Below are positions 31,023 through 40,735 of a stretch of DNA of 49,393 nucleotides, in pieces. The notes beneath the pieces were generated by a model. That model was not told the origin of the DNA, made no database searches, and was given only the letters and a program-made list of their open reading frames with translations. The stretch comes from an uncultured Lentisphaeria bacterium. GTDB lineage: Bacteria; Verrucomicrobiota; Lentisphaeria; Victivallales; UBA1829. The position numbers were made by a program, and so were the translations under genes. Within the stretch, counting starts at the first letter, position 1, and every line of letters begins with the position of its first letter. Location: positions 1 to 49,393 of the forward strand of contig CASDPB010000127.1 in the NCBI GenBank assembly GCA_949282305.1, written 5' to 3'.

Positions 31023-32252
31023 ATGCGCGACCAGAGTGACCGTTTCTGGAACGGTCATCATTACAATACCACCATCGCGGATTTCTATTATCATTATCGC
31101 GAAGACATCGCAGATATGCGTGATCTGGGACTAAAGAGTTTTCGCTTTTCGCTCTCGTGGACACGGATACTTCCGGACGGCCGCGGCAAGGTCAACCAGA
31201 AAGGTGTTGACTTTTACAATCGTGTGATAGACACATTGCTGGCAAACGGAATAAAACCGTTTGTCGATCTCTACCATTGGGATCTGCCTGAATGTCTGGG
31301 CCGTGAGGGTAGTTTTCTGAACCGGCGGATTGTGGAAGACTTCAGCCGTTATGCGGAGACATGCTTCAAATTGTTCGGCGACAGAGTCTGCTACTGGAGC
31401 ACCATCAATGAACCTTCCGCGATGAGCTGTTTTACAGCCTTTGACCCGCAGTTCAACTTCTGCGATCCGCAGTGTTTTTTCACGTATGTCCGCAATGTCC
31501 TGAAGATGCACAACGCCGCCGTCGGCATTTTCCGTTCTGTTGTTCCCCCGGGAAAAGCCCAGATCGGAGCGGTCAGCGCATGTGTTCCTGTTTATGCGAA
31601 ATCTCTTGATCCGAAAGACGTGGCCGCCGCGCGAATTCAGTCTGACTATACATGCAATGTCTGGTTTTCCGGCATTCTGAAAGGCAAATACCCGGATCTG
31701 CTGCTGAGTTCTCCCGCTCTGGAGTGCCCCTGCCGTTCCGAATTGGCTGATGAACTTGCAGAATGTCATCAGGAGGTCGATTACATGGGAGTGAATTACT
31801 ATTATCCGAATGTCATCGGCTACTGCGAAAATGCTTTTCTGAATTCCGAACGTCTTGAAGTGTATTACGGGCAAAGCGATTACGGTTTTACGATTTATCC
31901 CCAGGGACTCTTTGACGCCCTGATGAGTTTCAAACAGGAATACGGCAATCCGAAAATTTTTCTGACTGAAAACGGCTTTGCCACCGACCGCATCAAACAT
32001 GGGGCGGATCTGGATGATAAAGACAGAATTGACTATCTGCGTGAGCATTTACGTGAACTCAGCCGTGCCGTAAACGCCGGTATCAATGTCCATGGATATT
32101 TTCTATGGTCGATCGTGGACACCTTTGAATGTTACAATGGTCTGCGTTATCAGTTTGGCTTGAATCATGTGGATCTTGAGACGAAAAAAAGAACCAGGCG
32201 CAAAAGCTGGTATTATTATCAGGACTGTATCCGGAACAATCAAATTCCATAA
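31023..32252 (+). pseudogene. GH1 beta-glycosidase, 5' end removed by prophage insertion
   Basis: 409 residues remain; the reading frame is open back to 30999, next to the prophage end. Catalytic acid/base in STINEPS (E130) and nucleophile in LTENG (E316) are present, as are YHWDLP and the C-terminal W..D..E sugar-binding region (LWSIVDTFECYNG). The family's first ~40-50 residues, with the FLWGxATxxYQxEG strand and its substrate-binding Gln, are missing, so the barrel lacks its first strand. It may still be expressed from prophage DNA but is probably inactive. Beta-glucosidase or 6-phospho-beta-glucosidase cannot be separated. Confidence 0.83.
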
Positions 32253-32263
32253 GGAGATGCTTC

Positions 32264-32968
32264 ATGAGGCATAAATTTACCTTGATCGAGCTTCTCGTCG
32301 TTATCGCAATCATCGCGATTCTTGCGGCAATGCTGCTCCCCGCTTTGAACAAGGCGCGGGAAAAGGCAAAGGACATAAGCTGCATGAACAATTTAAAGAA
32401 TCTCGGGCAAGTCGGAACCACATATCTGGACGACAACGACGATATGTTCTGGCATCCCCTGCAGTCCGGCGGGGGAACCGGCGGTTATTATCTGTGGCCT
32501 GCCCAGATGGCGCTGGCAGCCGGCATGATCGCCGATTTCAGCGCTAATGAGATGGCGAAAAAAAGATCCCCGATATTCTACTGTCCGCGTGATCCTTATC
32601 CTCCGGTGAATGGTGTTGATGTCGCAACCATCACGTATGAATCCACTTCTGCAGCCTGGATGCATGTTTACGGGAATAACACCAGGCTTTTCAGAAATAA
32701 GCGCAGCCGTTCGCAGCAGCCATCCACTCTGATTGTTTTTGCCGATGCTGATGCCTGGTCGCCAGAGCTTGCCACCGGCAATGGCCGCCTGGGCATCAGC
32801 ATTGACGGGAACGGGGTGACAGGTGTCATGGCTCCGGACGCCCGGATCGGCAATTATCACAACAAAGGTGCCAACATCAGTTTTCTGGACGGGCACGTCG
32901 CCAATCTTCCCCGTGTGGAACTCGAAAGCACAAACAGCAAGATCAATTATTGGAACATAAACCATTAA
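32264..32968 (+). CDS. Type II secretion / prepilin-like protein with H-X9-DG C-terminus
   Basis: 234 residues; AAGGAG seven bases before ATG. Short basic leader then [20 protein letters not shown], the class III prepilin signal cut before Phe with Glu at position 5. C-terminal [17 protein letters not shown] is the H-X9-DG motif of the large prepilin-like families of Planctomycetes, Verrucomicrobia and Lentisphaerae. Gene 11 bases after the GH1 remnant and 9 bases before the DUF4838 gene, so one operon. Members of this family often stand singly beside glycan-degradation genes; function there is unknown. Confidence 0.9.
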   Translation: MRHKFTLIELLVVIAIIAILAAMLLPALNKAREKAKDISCMNNLKNLGQVGTTYLDDNDDMFWHPLQSGGGTGGYYLWPAQMALAAGMIADFSANEMAKKRSPIFYCPRDPYPPVNGVDVATITYESTSAAWMHVYGNNTRLFRNKRSRSQQPSTLIVFADADAWSPELATGNGRLGISIDGNGVTGVMAPDARIGNYHNKGANISFLDGHVANLPRVELESTNSKINYWNINH

Positions 32969-32977
32969 GGTGTTTTT

Positions 32978-35692
32978 ATGAAGAAATTACTGTTCGTTTT
33001 TTACACGGCTGTTCTGCTGCCGTTAGGGGCGCTTGAACTGGAGTTTGATCCGCAGGCACAGGGAAAAGAGTTTCTGCTTCAGTCTGTTTCCGATTTTGAA
33101 GGCATAGTCGGGAAAATGGCGAAGAAGAAACAGCCTCCCCGAATTTCAGTCAAGGTCAGTCCCCGACATCCATTCAATGTTCAGGATGCGAAGATCAATG
33201 CCGCGGACGGGAAGATTGAAATTTCCGCTTCCAGCGGGCTGGGGGCATCCAACGCGCTTTACAAACTGCTGGATCTCTGGGGATGCCGCTTCATTACGCC
33301 CGGTGAACTGGGAGAAATCATTCCGGAAAATTCCGACTTCCAACTTCCGGACGGTGAAATACCGGTTAAAATATCCTTTGATACACGGATTGGCGCAATG
33401 AGCGGAAGCAGTGAATTCAACTTATGGCGCAAGCGCAATCAGCGTGCTCACATTCACTGGATTACCGCGCAGCATTACTGGTTTTACGCCATGCCGCCCT
33501 CCAAATATTTTGAGGATCATCCGGAATATTATGCACTGATCGGAGGAAAACGTGTTCCTACACAGCTTTGCGTTTCCAATCCGGAAGTGCGCGATCTTAT
33601 GGCAAAGATTTCCGTGGAAAATCTGAAAAGCCGTCCGGGACTTCAGTGTTTCCCGATGGATCCCGAGGATAATTTTGAACATTGCCAGTGTCCGGAATGT
33701 GTGAAACTCGATGGCCGGGTTGTTTATTACAATGGCTACAAGAATCTGACCAACCGCATTGCCGACTTTGCCAACCATGTCGCCCGGTATCTGCAGAAGA
33801 ACATGCCGGGCATGATGGTCGGTTTTTACGGTTATGCCAATAAAAAACTGCCGCCGGACATTCCACTGGAGAAAAATGTCTATGTGCCAGTGACGCGCGA
33901 TTCCTCCTGTTGTCTGCACCTGATGCCGAATGATAAATGCCCCACGGGGCATGAGTTCTGGCGTTTGCTCAAGCTCTGGCTGAAGGCAGGAGATTTCATT
34001 GCCGTATATGAGTATGACCCGATCAGCTGGATCGGCGGACTGCCGTGCCCGATTTATCTGGAACGGGCACATGCCATCAAACTGCAGCACCGGATGGGAG
34101 TCAAAGGGATTGTCAACGACTCAGGTCCCGTTCGCGATGCTGCCAATTACGTCAACTGCTATCTTGAAATCCGCATGATTGCCGACGCATCGCGAATCCC
34201 CGAGAAAGAACTGGAAGAAATGTGTCTTGCTTACTTCGGACCGAAGGCGGGACCGCTGATGAACCGTTATTATCTTGAACTTGCGAAAGTTACCGGAAAT
34301 CACCTTGACATTCGCTGGGGCATAGACGGGTATGAAAGAATCTTTACTCCGGAAATCATGAAGGAGACAAGACGTCTGCTCAATGAGGCGCACAAAAGTG
34401 TCGGGACCGGGGAGAAGAAAATCAAACGCCGTCTGAATGTGGTCGAACTGGAGCAGCAATATCTGGAAGCCTTCATCCGCTTTTTTGACAATATCCCCGA
34501 AAAAGATTTTGAAACATCCCGGAAAGATATTGCCAGAGTGTATCAGGCGGTAGATCAGCTTGCAGCATGTCCGGATGCCAATTTCAATGATCCGGAAGAC
34601 AGCAAACGGCGGATCCGGAACTGCGAGATGAAGACTTTTGCCAGAGTATTCTATAAGGAACTGGGATTCATCCGCGACTGGCAGCTCGCAGGACCGTTTG
34701 ACAATCCAGATCGTGATGCTCTGATTGTTGCTCCGGCGCCGGAACTGCGTTCGGGCAGATTGTTCCTCAACGGCAGAGAGACCGCCATGTCTCCCTACAC
34801 GTCTCCGAATGGTTTCATTGATATGCGCCGCGCCTGTGGTGACAAGGTGAAACCCGACACTCCGTATTTCTATTATGCTGTTTCCGAATATGATGCTCCC
34901 GAAGAGGGCAGCGCCCAGCTTCGGGTTGACAGCTTCAACCCATTCAAGGTGTATTTGAACGGCACCATGGTCTATGAACGGCGCGGTCTGGATGAAGACT
35001 GTCCTGACAAACGGATTGTGCCCGTCCGCCTGAAAAAAGGCAGGAATACGGTGGTGGTCCTGCTCGACCAGCATGTCACATCGCCGCTTTCCAATGTCGG
35101 ATTCTGGCTGCGCTTTACTGACACAGCCGGAGTGCCGTATCATCAGGCATCGGGCAGCTCTCCTGCCGAAAAGGCTGCTCTTGAAAAAGCCAGAAAACAG
35201 GCGGAGTCAGGCAGGCTGTCCAATCTGGTGCCCAATCCGGGCATGGAGAATATCAGCGATTGGCGTGCAAGTTCTTTTGGCGTCTGGCCGCCTGCTTCCG
35301 CGCCGAATTTCAGCGTCGATACCACCCGTGCCTTCGAGGGAAAACAGTCAATCCGTTTTACGGGAATCAATTCCCCGGTCAGTTTCAACCGTTTTTTCAC
35401 GGTTGCACCCGGAGAACGTTATCTGGTGACTCTTCGGTATGCACCCGGTCCCGGGTGTAAAGGCACCTGCGTCCTGGACATCAACTGGCGCAGCAAAGGC
35501 GTGTTCAATTCGGATCCGAACCTGTATCGTGCATTTTCACCTGTCGAATCTGATGGAATATGGCGGGAAATTTCCGGGATTGTAACAGTGCCGCCCGGAC
35601 AGGACGAACTGGTTTTTGCCGTTTCCGTTTCAGGACAGAATACAGGAGATTTTGCGAATATTGATCAGCTCGGCGTATACCGCCTCCCGTAA
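32978..35692 (+). CDS. Secreted DUF4838-type glycan-associated protein
   Basis: 904 residues. Signal peptide at 1-18 (KKLLFVFYTAVLLPLGALE). Residues about 70-115 (GASNALYKLLDLWGCRFITP) resemble the N-terminal domain of GH20/GH67-type enzymes. The DUF4838 region follows (ISFDTRIGAMSG, WITAQHYWFYAMPPSKYFED, HPEYYALIGGKR, CFPMDPEDNFEHCQCPECV), a probable TIM barrel. Middle helical region, then a beta-sandwich (FNPFKVYLNGTMVYERRG) and a C-terminal CBM-like domain (LVPNPGMENISDWRASSFGV). Predicted exported polysaccharide-acting protein; enzymatic activity of the family is not firmly established. Confidence 0.85.
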   Translation: MKKLLFVFYTAVLLPLGALELEFDPQAQGKEFLLQSVSDFEGIVGKMAKKKQPPRISVKVSPRHPFNVQDAKINAADGKIEISASSGLGASNALYKLLDLWGCRFITPGELGEIIPENSDFQLPDGEIPVKISFDTRIGAMSGSSEFNLWRKRNQRAHIHWITAQHYWFYAMPPSKYFEDHPEYYALIGGKRVPTQLCVSNPEVRDLMAKISVENLKSRPGLQCFPMDPEDNFEHCQCPECVKLDGRVVYYNGYKNLTNRIADFANHVARYLQKNMPGMMVGFYGYANKKLPPDIPLEKNVYVPVTRDSSCCLHLMPNDKCPTGHEFWRLLKLWLKAGDFIAVYEYDPISWIGGLPCPIYLERAHAIKLQHRMGVKGIVNDSGPVRDAANYVNCYLEIRMIADASRIPEKELEEMCLAYFGPKAGPLMNRYYLELAKVTGNHLDIRWGIDGYERIFTPEIMKETRRLLNEAHKSVGTGEKKIKRRLNVVELEQQYLEAFIRFFDNIPEKDFETSRKDIARVYQAVDQLAACPDANFNDPEDSKRRIRNCEMKTFARVFYKELGFIRDWQLAGPFDNPDRDALIVAPAPELRSGRLFLNGRETAMSPYTSPNGFIDMRRACGDKVKPDTPYFYYAVSEYDAPEEGSAQLRVDSFNPFKVYLNGTMVYERRGLDEDCPDKRIVPVRLKKGRNTVVVLLDQHVTSPLSNVGFWLRFTDTAGVPYHQASGSSPAEKAALEKARKQAESGRLSNLVPNPGMENISDWRASSFGVWPPASAPNFSVDTTRAFEGKQSIRFTGINSPVSFNRFFTVAPGERYLVTLRYAPGPGCKGTCVLDINWRSKGVFNSDPNLYRAFSPVESDGIWREISGIVTVPPGQDELVFAVSVSGQNTGDFANIDQLGVYRLP

Positions 35693-35732
35693 TTCAGAAT
35701 CTTTCAACTGCCAAAAAGCGAGGTTATTTGAT

Positions 35733-37178
35733 ATGGAAAAAAGAGTATTGTCAATTGGCTGGGCAAGACGGGACATTACACCGTCATTGCCTGTGGCTCT
35801 GTGCGGTCAATTTCACGTCCGTGTGGCGACTTCGGTTCTTGATCCCCTGACCCTGACAGCCTGGGCTGTTTCTGCAGGACAAGAGGCACTGATCTGGGTT
35901 TCCTGTGATCTGGTCGGTCTGCCGCAGAACTTTCATGCCTGCTGCCGGAAAATGCTGGCGGAGGAACTGCCTGAGTTCGACCCGGAAAAACTCATTATCA
36001 GTGCCACTCATACCCATACGGCGCCATACATGGACGCTATGTGGCATGACGGCGTAATTCCTCCTGATGCGCTTTCTCCGTCTGCTTATTTTCAACAGCT
36101 GGCACGTGCCGTGGTTGATGCAGCGGTCGAGGCATGGCGCAAACGGTCTCCGGGAAAGCTCAGTTACGGGCATGATTACGCGGTATGTGCCCATCAGCGC
36201 CGCATGACTTATTTTCATGACCTGGATCTTCCGCACATAATCGGTGAGAAAACTGAAACCAATGCGGCGATGTACGGTGCAACCGCAACGCCGGAATTCA
36301 AAGGCTTTGAAGGTTATGTGGATCACCGGATTGACTTCATCTTTACCTATGACCCGGAGGGCAAGCCGACCGGAGTTGTCGTTGCGCTTCCCTGCCCGGC
36401 TCAGGCAACCGAATGGCTGAGCGAGGTATCTGCCGATTTCTGGCATGAAGTCCGGCAGTATTTACGGAAACGTTTTGGCGCCGGGTTCCATCTGCTTCCC
36501 CTGTGCTGTGCCGCAGGGGACCTTGCTCCGCGTCAACAGCTGCAGCAGAAGGAGGAAGAGCGCATGTTGAAACTCGGGGGACGTTCCAATCGGCAGGCTA
36601 TCGCAGACCGAATTACAGCAGCCATGGAAGAAGTTCTGAAATGGAGCCGTTCCGAAATGTTTGACGAAGCAGTTTTTCTGCATCAGACCGGCAATCTGGC
36701 TGTGACTCCCCGGATGATTGCAGAGGAAGAATATGTAACTGTGAAATCCGGATTGGAGAAACTGCGTGCTGCACCCCCGGAAGAGAGTCCCCGTGGCGTC
36801 TCGGTAAAACAGGCGAAAATCTATCGGGCGGAACAAATTCTCCGGCGTTATGAAAATCAAAAGACGGATTCACGTGTTCTTGTGGAACAGCATATCATCC
36901 GTCTGGGCGACATTGCGTTTTGTACATGTCCTCAGGAACTGTTTCTGAATTATGCTCTGCGGATTCAGGCGCGCAGTTCCGCACTTTCCACCATGGTAAT
37001 TCAATTGACCGGACGCGGTGTCAATCCCAATGGTTATCTGCCGACTGCCGAAGCGGAAAAAGGCGGAGGATACAGTGCATGTATGTATTGTTGCGCCATT
37101 GGTTCCGAAGGAGGTCAGGAAATGGTGGAATCCATTGTCCGCGCGTTGGAACGGGCTTTCCCTTCGGATGTGGTATAA
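35733..37178 (+). CDS. Neutral/alkaline ceramidase-like protein
   Basis: 481 residues from ATG 35733, preceded by GAGG; upstream in-frame starts lie inside the previous gene. N-terminal pattern of the ceramidase family: LSIGWARRDITPSLPVALCG, then LIWVSCDLVGLP and ISATHTHTAPYMDAMWHDG with zinc-ligand histidines. No signal peptide, so cytoplasmic. Such short ceramidase-N-like proteins are numerous in Lentisphaerae and Planctomycetes near glycan genes; the true substrate (an amide of some lipid or sugar) is unknown. Follows the DUF4838 gene by 40 bases. Confidence 0.82.
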   Translation: MEKRVLSIGWARRDITPSLPVALCGQFHVRVATSVLDPLTLTAWAVSAGQEALIWVSCDLVGLPQNFHACCRKMLAEELPEFDPEKLIISATHTHTAPYMDAMWHDGVIPPDALSPSAYFQQLARAVVDAAVEAWRKRSPGKLSYGHDYAVCAHQRRMTYFHDLDLPHIIGEKTETNAAMYGATATPEFKGFEGYVDHRIDFIFTYDPEGKPTGVVVALPCPAQATEWLSEVSADFWHEVRQYLRKRFGAGFHLLPLCCAAGDLAPRQQLQQKEEERMLKLGGRSNRQAIADRITAAMEEVLKWSRSEMFDEAVFLHQTGNLAVTPRMIAEEEYVTVKSGLEKLRAAPPEESPRGVSVKQAKIYRAEQILRRYENQKTDSRVLVEQHIIRLGDIAFCTCPQELFLNYALRIQARSSALSTMVIQLTGRGVNPNGYLPTAEAEKGGGYSACMYCCAIGSEGGQEMVESIVRALERAFPSDVV

Positions 37179-37820
37179 CTTGAAGGAATCCTCCTTTCCC
37201 TTGTGGAAAGAGGCGGGCGGCTGTTTTTTGAGAAACGGGGGAAGTGTGTTGCCAGTCCCCCGTCCCATAGGAACTTGATGCCGAACGGCTTGTCTGACAT
37301 GGTAAATCGTCTGGAATATCTGACGGAAACCGAAGAATTCCAGACGTTGAGTGAGTTTGTCCCGTAGAAAGACTTCCGCGGAAACTTCGAGGTGATTTAC
37401 CTTCATTGCGCAGGAATCATGCCCGGGTTCGGTTGAGCTTCATGAGTTTTCCGAGTCTGCCTCCTGACAATTGAATTCCGGAAATGAACCCCGTTTGACT
37501 TTTCCGGTTGAAAAGTCCCGGCACAGCATAATACGCGGATAACGGTTGTGCAAATTGCAGCAATCGTTGAACTTGCAAATAGTCTGTCCGCATCCGCATC
37601 AGCCCCGCTTCCGCGTACACCATCATGTAAACTCTTACAATTTCAGACGATTCATTCGACTCGACAATATCAGACGCCGAATGAAGTCTGTTTCGGCACT
37701 TGCAATCGGCAGACAATGAGGCATACTGATTGTTTCCTGTTCTTCCGGATAAAGTCTCATCTTTTGCAAAAAGTTAAATTTCCTCCGGGTGGGAATCCCA
37801 TCTGCGGCTTCAGGTTCAAA
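37179..37820. other. 642-base intergenic region, no confident gene
   Basis: A hairpin just after the ceramidase stop (CCTCCTTTCC with GGAAAGAGG, 37190-37213) followed a little later by TTTTTT may end the plus-strand operon. A 99-codon minus frame (37417-37716, TTG start) has no ribosome site and no recognisable pattern. A short plus frame around 37278-37365 reads MPNGLSDMVNRLEYLTETEE and could be a decayed gene fragment. It forms a convergent junction between two operons. Confidence 0.6.
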
Positions 37821-39080
37821 TCACAATTCGATCTGTTCCGGGAATGCCTCTTTCTGCATGATTCCCCACATTTTGTCTATATACGCAAGTGTATAGAAGT
37901 ATTCATGATAATGATAATAAAACGCACCCTTCCGAGTCAAGATGTAATTCCCGTTCTTTTCTTCGGTAAGAAGACCAAGCCGTTGTGCGATTTTCAATTC
38001 CATGCCGTACATTTTTTTTAACGAAACCCCGAAAAATTTCTCAAAATTCCGGGAATCTATTTTCATGCCGTATGCAGTCCAGAACAGATAATAGACCATT
38101 CGCTGACGCTGGGACATCCGGCAGGTCAGAGCCGTTGGAAGTTCCCCGGAGTTGACGCGCCTGCAATATTCCTCCACGGAAAAGGTATTGATTTTGAACT
38201 GGCTTTTCAGAAGAGTCGTTGCGGAACACCCAAATCCTAAAAAAACATCCCGGGTCATAGAAGAATATTTCGCATTCTCCCTGCTTGAAAATGTCCAAAT
38301 GGAATCGCGGGTGTATCCCTTCTCTGTGCAATAGCGCGTAATCTCCTCCAGAAGAGCCCGTTTTTCCGGACTCGACATCACCGGGATGGAACTTGGCGTG
38401 AATGAAAAATCAATGAACGGATAAATTGCCACATGATTGGCTCCATGCTGAAATGCCGTTTCAAGATCTGCTTTCAGATCCGGGAATGTCTGAGTCGGCA
38501 AAGCAAAAATAAAATCCATGGAAACGGTTTCAAACGGAATGTCAGACAATGTTTTTCCAAGATCGGAAGCATCCAGTTCATTTGTCCGCCCTAACATCTG
38601 CTGAAATTTTCTCTGAAAGGACTGTATGCCGATGCTGATTTTTGTTACGCCCGCTTCTTTTAACTCCCGAAGGACAGAAGGCGTGACATTGTCGGGATGC
38701 AGTTCAATTCCGATTCCTTCACTCAGGACGAAATGCTCCTGAATTGCATCAATGATTTCCTTCAGCCGCTCTGCGGCGAGAACGGGGGTTCCACCACCAA
38801 AATACAGGCTCGTTGCATGTTTCCTGCCGCGATACTGACCGCCGACCAGATGAATTTCCTTCAATAAAGCGTCCAGGTATCTGCCGCACAACTCTCTGGA
38901 ATACAAAATCTTGCAGTATGGGCAGAAGCTGCAGATCTTTTTACAGAACGGAATGTGTACATACAGTCCCAGTTTATCGCAGTCTTCAAACGGCAGTCGA
39001 CGGTCATACTCTTTCCGAAACAGAAACGGTCTGGCGGAACGGGTCAGCCATGTTCTGGTCAATGTTGTCAGAATACTCAT
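37821..39080 (-). CDS. Radical SAM enzyme, HemN/HemW-like
   Basis: 419 residues. Iron-sulfur motif CKKICSFCPYC (C46, C50, C53 as CX3CX2C, with C56 next), then SLYFGGGTPVLAAERL (SAM-binding GGGTP) and ISIGIQSFQRKFQQMLGR, hallmarks of the HemN/HemW group. C-terminal HemN-type domain (FGVSLKKMYGMELKIAQRLG). HemW-like members are haem chaperones or act on tetrapyrroles rather than as true oxygen-independent coproporphyrinogen oxidases. Downstream of a second radical SAM gene by 18 bases, probably in the same operon; the substrate is unknown. Confidence 0.87.
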   Translation of the reverse strand: MSILTTLTRTWLTRSARPFLFRKEYDRRLPFEDCDKLGLYVHIPFCKKICSFCPYCKILYSRELCGRYLDALLKEIHLVGGQYRGRKHATSLYFGGGTPVLAAERLKEIIDAIQEHFVLSEGIGIELHPDNVTPSVLRELKEAGVTKISIGIQSFQRKFQQMLGRTNELDASDLGKTLSDIPFETVSMDFIFALPTQTFPDLKADLETAFQHGANHVAIYPFIDFSFTPSSIPVMSSPEKRALLEEITRYCTEKGYTRDSIWTFSSRENAKYSSMTRDVFLGFGCSATTLLKSQFKINTFSVEEYCRRVNSGELPTALTCRMSQRQRMVYYLFWTAYGMKIDSRNFEKFFGVSLKKMYGMELKIAQRLGLLTEEKNGNYILTRKGAFYYHYHEYFYTLAYIDKMWGIMQKEAFPEQIEL

Positions 39081-39098
39081 GATCCTCCGGATAAGTTT

Positions 39099-40001
39099 TC
39101 AGATGAATTTCGGATAAGTTTTCAGCATTTCAAAAATGATTTTAAGATTTCCGCGAAACAGAAGCGAGTACTCCGCGGCAAAAAAATACCCGCACTTTTC
39201 ACAAAGCCCGGGAATCTCTATGCAGCGTCCGCAAATGGAAAGTTTCCCTTTTTCCATGACAACACATTGACGGCACGGCACGGGAAAACGATTGTCGATC
39301 AGATAAGGAAACGCACTTTTCAGGTTGAATACCGGCACCCCTTCTTCCATCATTTCCGCGATCACGGCGCAACATTCCGCCTTTTCCTTTCTGGAAAGGG
39401 CCAGTTCCGCTGTATCAGGATAGGGAGTATGAAAGTTGAAGGAAACAGCCCGCACATGTTCGGTCTCCCGGGCAGTGCGGCAGACCTCGCGAACAGCATT
39501 TTGATTGATCCGATTGATTGCCATGTAGAAGCAGATATTGTCCGACGTTGCGTTTTTGACATTGTGCAAAATGGTGTCATAGGTATTTCCCCTGATCGCA
39601 TTATGCCGTTCCCGGTCGCCGTCAAGGCTCAGGAGAATCAAATCCGCTTCCGGAAGATCAATGGGAAACGTCCCGTTTGTTACCACGTTAACGATCAGGA
39701 ATCCCATATTTTTTGCCTCAATGACCAAATCTCTCACTGAAAGATTTCCATCTTTCCAGAGGAAAGTTTCTCCGCCGCAGAAGAAGAGAATGCGGACACC
39801 CATCTCATACAGCTGCTGCATTTCATGCCGGATTTGTCTGTAAGGATAAATGACTGAAGTGATATTATTCACGGAACAATGCCTGCAATTCAGATTGCAC
39901 TTGTCCGTAAGAATCACAGTCCCCAGAATCGGATCTCCGGTTCGGAACAGAATGGACCGAATCCCGAAAGCAGCCAAATATAGAAAGGAAGAAGTTTTCA
40001 T
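39099..40001 (-). CDS. Radical SAM enzyme with C-terminal Cys cluster
   Basis: 300 residues from ATG 40001; a GTG at 40061 would add 20 residues but has no ribosome site. Radical SAM motif CNLNCRHC (C35, C39, C42), then FFCGGETFLW (SAM motif) and VNVVTNGTFPIDLPEADLIL. C-terminal region has a dense cysteine set (CRQCVVMEKGKLSICGRC, then C..LCEKCG) likely to hold further Fe-S clusters, resembling SPASM/twitch-type proteins. The pairing with a HemN-like protein suggests a joint role in cofactor, haem or peptide modification; no precursor peptide is apparent. Confidence 0.83.
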   Translation of the reverse strand: MKTSSFLYLAAFGIRSILFRTGDPILGTVILTDKCNLNCRHCSVNNITSVIYPYRQIRHEMQQLYEMGVRILFFCGGETFLWKDGNLSVRDLVIEAKNMGFLIVNVVTNGTFPIDLPEADLILLSLDGDRERHNAIRGNTYDTILHNVKNATSDNICFYMAINRINQNAVREVCRTARETEHVRAVSFNFHTPYPDTAELALSRKEKAECCAVIAEMMEEGVPVFNLKSAFPYLIDNRFPVPCRQCVVMEKGKLSICGRCIEIPGLCEKCGYFFAAEYSLLFRGNLKIIFEMLKTYPKFI

Positions 40002-40521
40002 TGCTTCTGCCGAACCTTGTTTTTTGTTGTTCCAGACCTTTCGGAAGAAGAGAACCTGCACTTAATTATATCATGTTAATTACAGATTGCAAATTGCAAA
40101 TCGCAGAATAAACGGTCTGTTTGCGAATCCAGTAAATACAGTTTGAGCCTCCCGGAATGGGATGATAACAGCTGCTGTATTAGAAACATTCCCAGACCAC
40201 CGGCCGGAGTTGCCGTTCAGACGTAAAAATAATCCTGTCAAAAAACTCTGTTTTGAACGTCCGAATGAAATTCTTCATGCGGTATTCATCTGCGGTGTGA
40301 CCGGCGGCAATTTCCCGATCTCCATTCGGCTGAAGTTGATTTTGAAACAACTTCCATATTGAGATGATACAATCGGTTGTGATTCGCAGGCAAACCGCTT
40401 TCAATTTCACGCGGGGAATCTTTTCCCGTAATCTGAACGTAAAGACAAGTTAAAATTGCCGCCACACGATAAAATGCCTGCAATGGCAGTCGCCAGATAA
40501 CTTTTCTGCGGATTTCTCAAA

Positions 40522-40674
40522 ATGATGTCCCGAGACGAGATTGAAAAGCTGTTGAAAGATGCTACTATAATCATGGTCTGTATTTTCTTGTTCTATATCA
40601 GCGGTTTGAGCACTTCCAGTATAGAACAGCTTCCGATTTTAACAAGTCAGTTCGGAATTTTTACCGGACAGTAA
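40522..40674 (+). CDS. Possible 50-residue membrane peptide
   Basis: ATG 40522 to TAA 40674. Charged N-terminus (SRDEIEKLLKDATI) then a membrane segment (MVCIFLFYISGL) and a polar tail. The composition looks coding, but there is no good ribosome site. It might be the remnant of a larger gene. Confidence 0.28.
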   Translation: MMSRDEIEKLLKDATIIMVCIFLFYISGLSTSSIEQLPILTSQFGIFTGQ

Positions 40675-40680
40675 TGCTGA

Positions 40681-40692
40681 CGGTGTAAGAAA
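40681..40692 (+). promoter_or_regulatory. CGGTGTAAGAAA box upstream of the sigma-factor gene
   Basis: Twelve bases identical to 41746-41757, located 44 bases before the ATG of the sigma factor. Both copies follow a nearby GGAA but at different distances (25 and 15 bases). Could be part of an autoregulated ECF-type promoter or an mRNA leader element. Confidence 0.4.
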
Positions 40693-40735
40693 TCCTGTTT
40701 TCTCTGGAGTAAGCCGATAAAGAGGAGATTGGCTG

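Larger units (their letters stand above)
40062..40735. other. 674-base intergenic region between divergent operons
   Basis: Separates the radical SAM pair (minus) and the sigma-factor gene (plus). Two overlapping antisense frames near 40162-40483 have no ribosome site and no pattern. A 50-codon plus ORF (40522-40674) is annotated separately at low confidence. A box CGGTGTAAGAAA at 40681-40692 is repeated at 41746 and may be a promoter element. Confidence 0.6.

Noticed and set aside
37417-37716. 99-codon minus ORF between ceramidase-like and radical SAM genes
   Set aside because: TTG start without a ribosome site; no recognisable pattern.
40162-40483. Overlapping short ORFs on both strands upstream of the radical SAM pair
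   Set aside because: No ribosome sites or motifs; a decayed gene is possible but cannot be shown.
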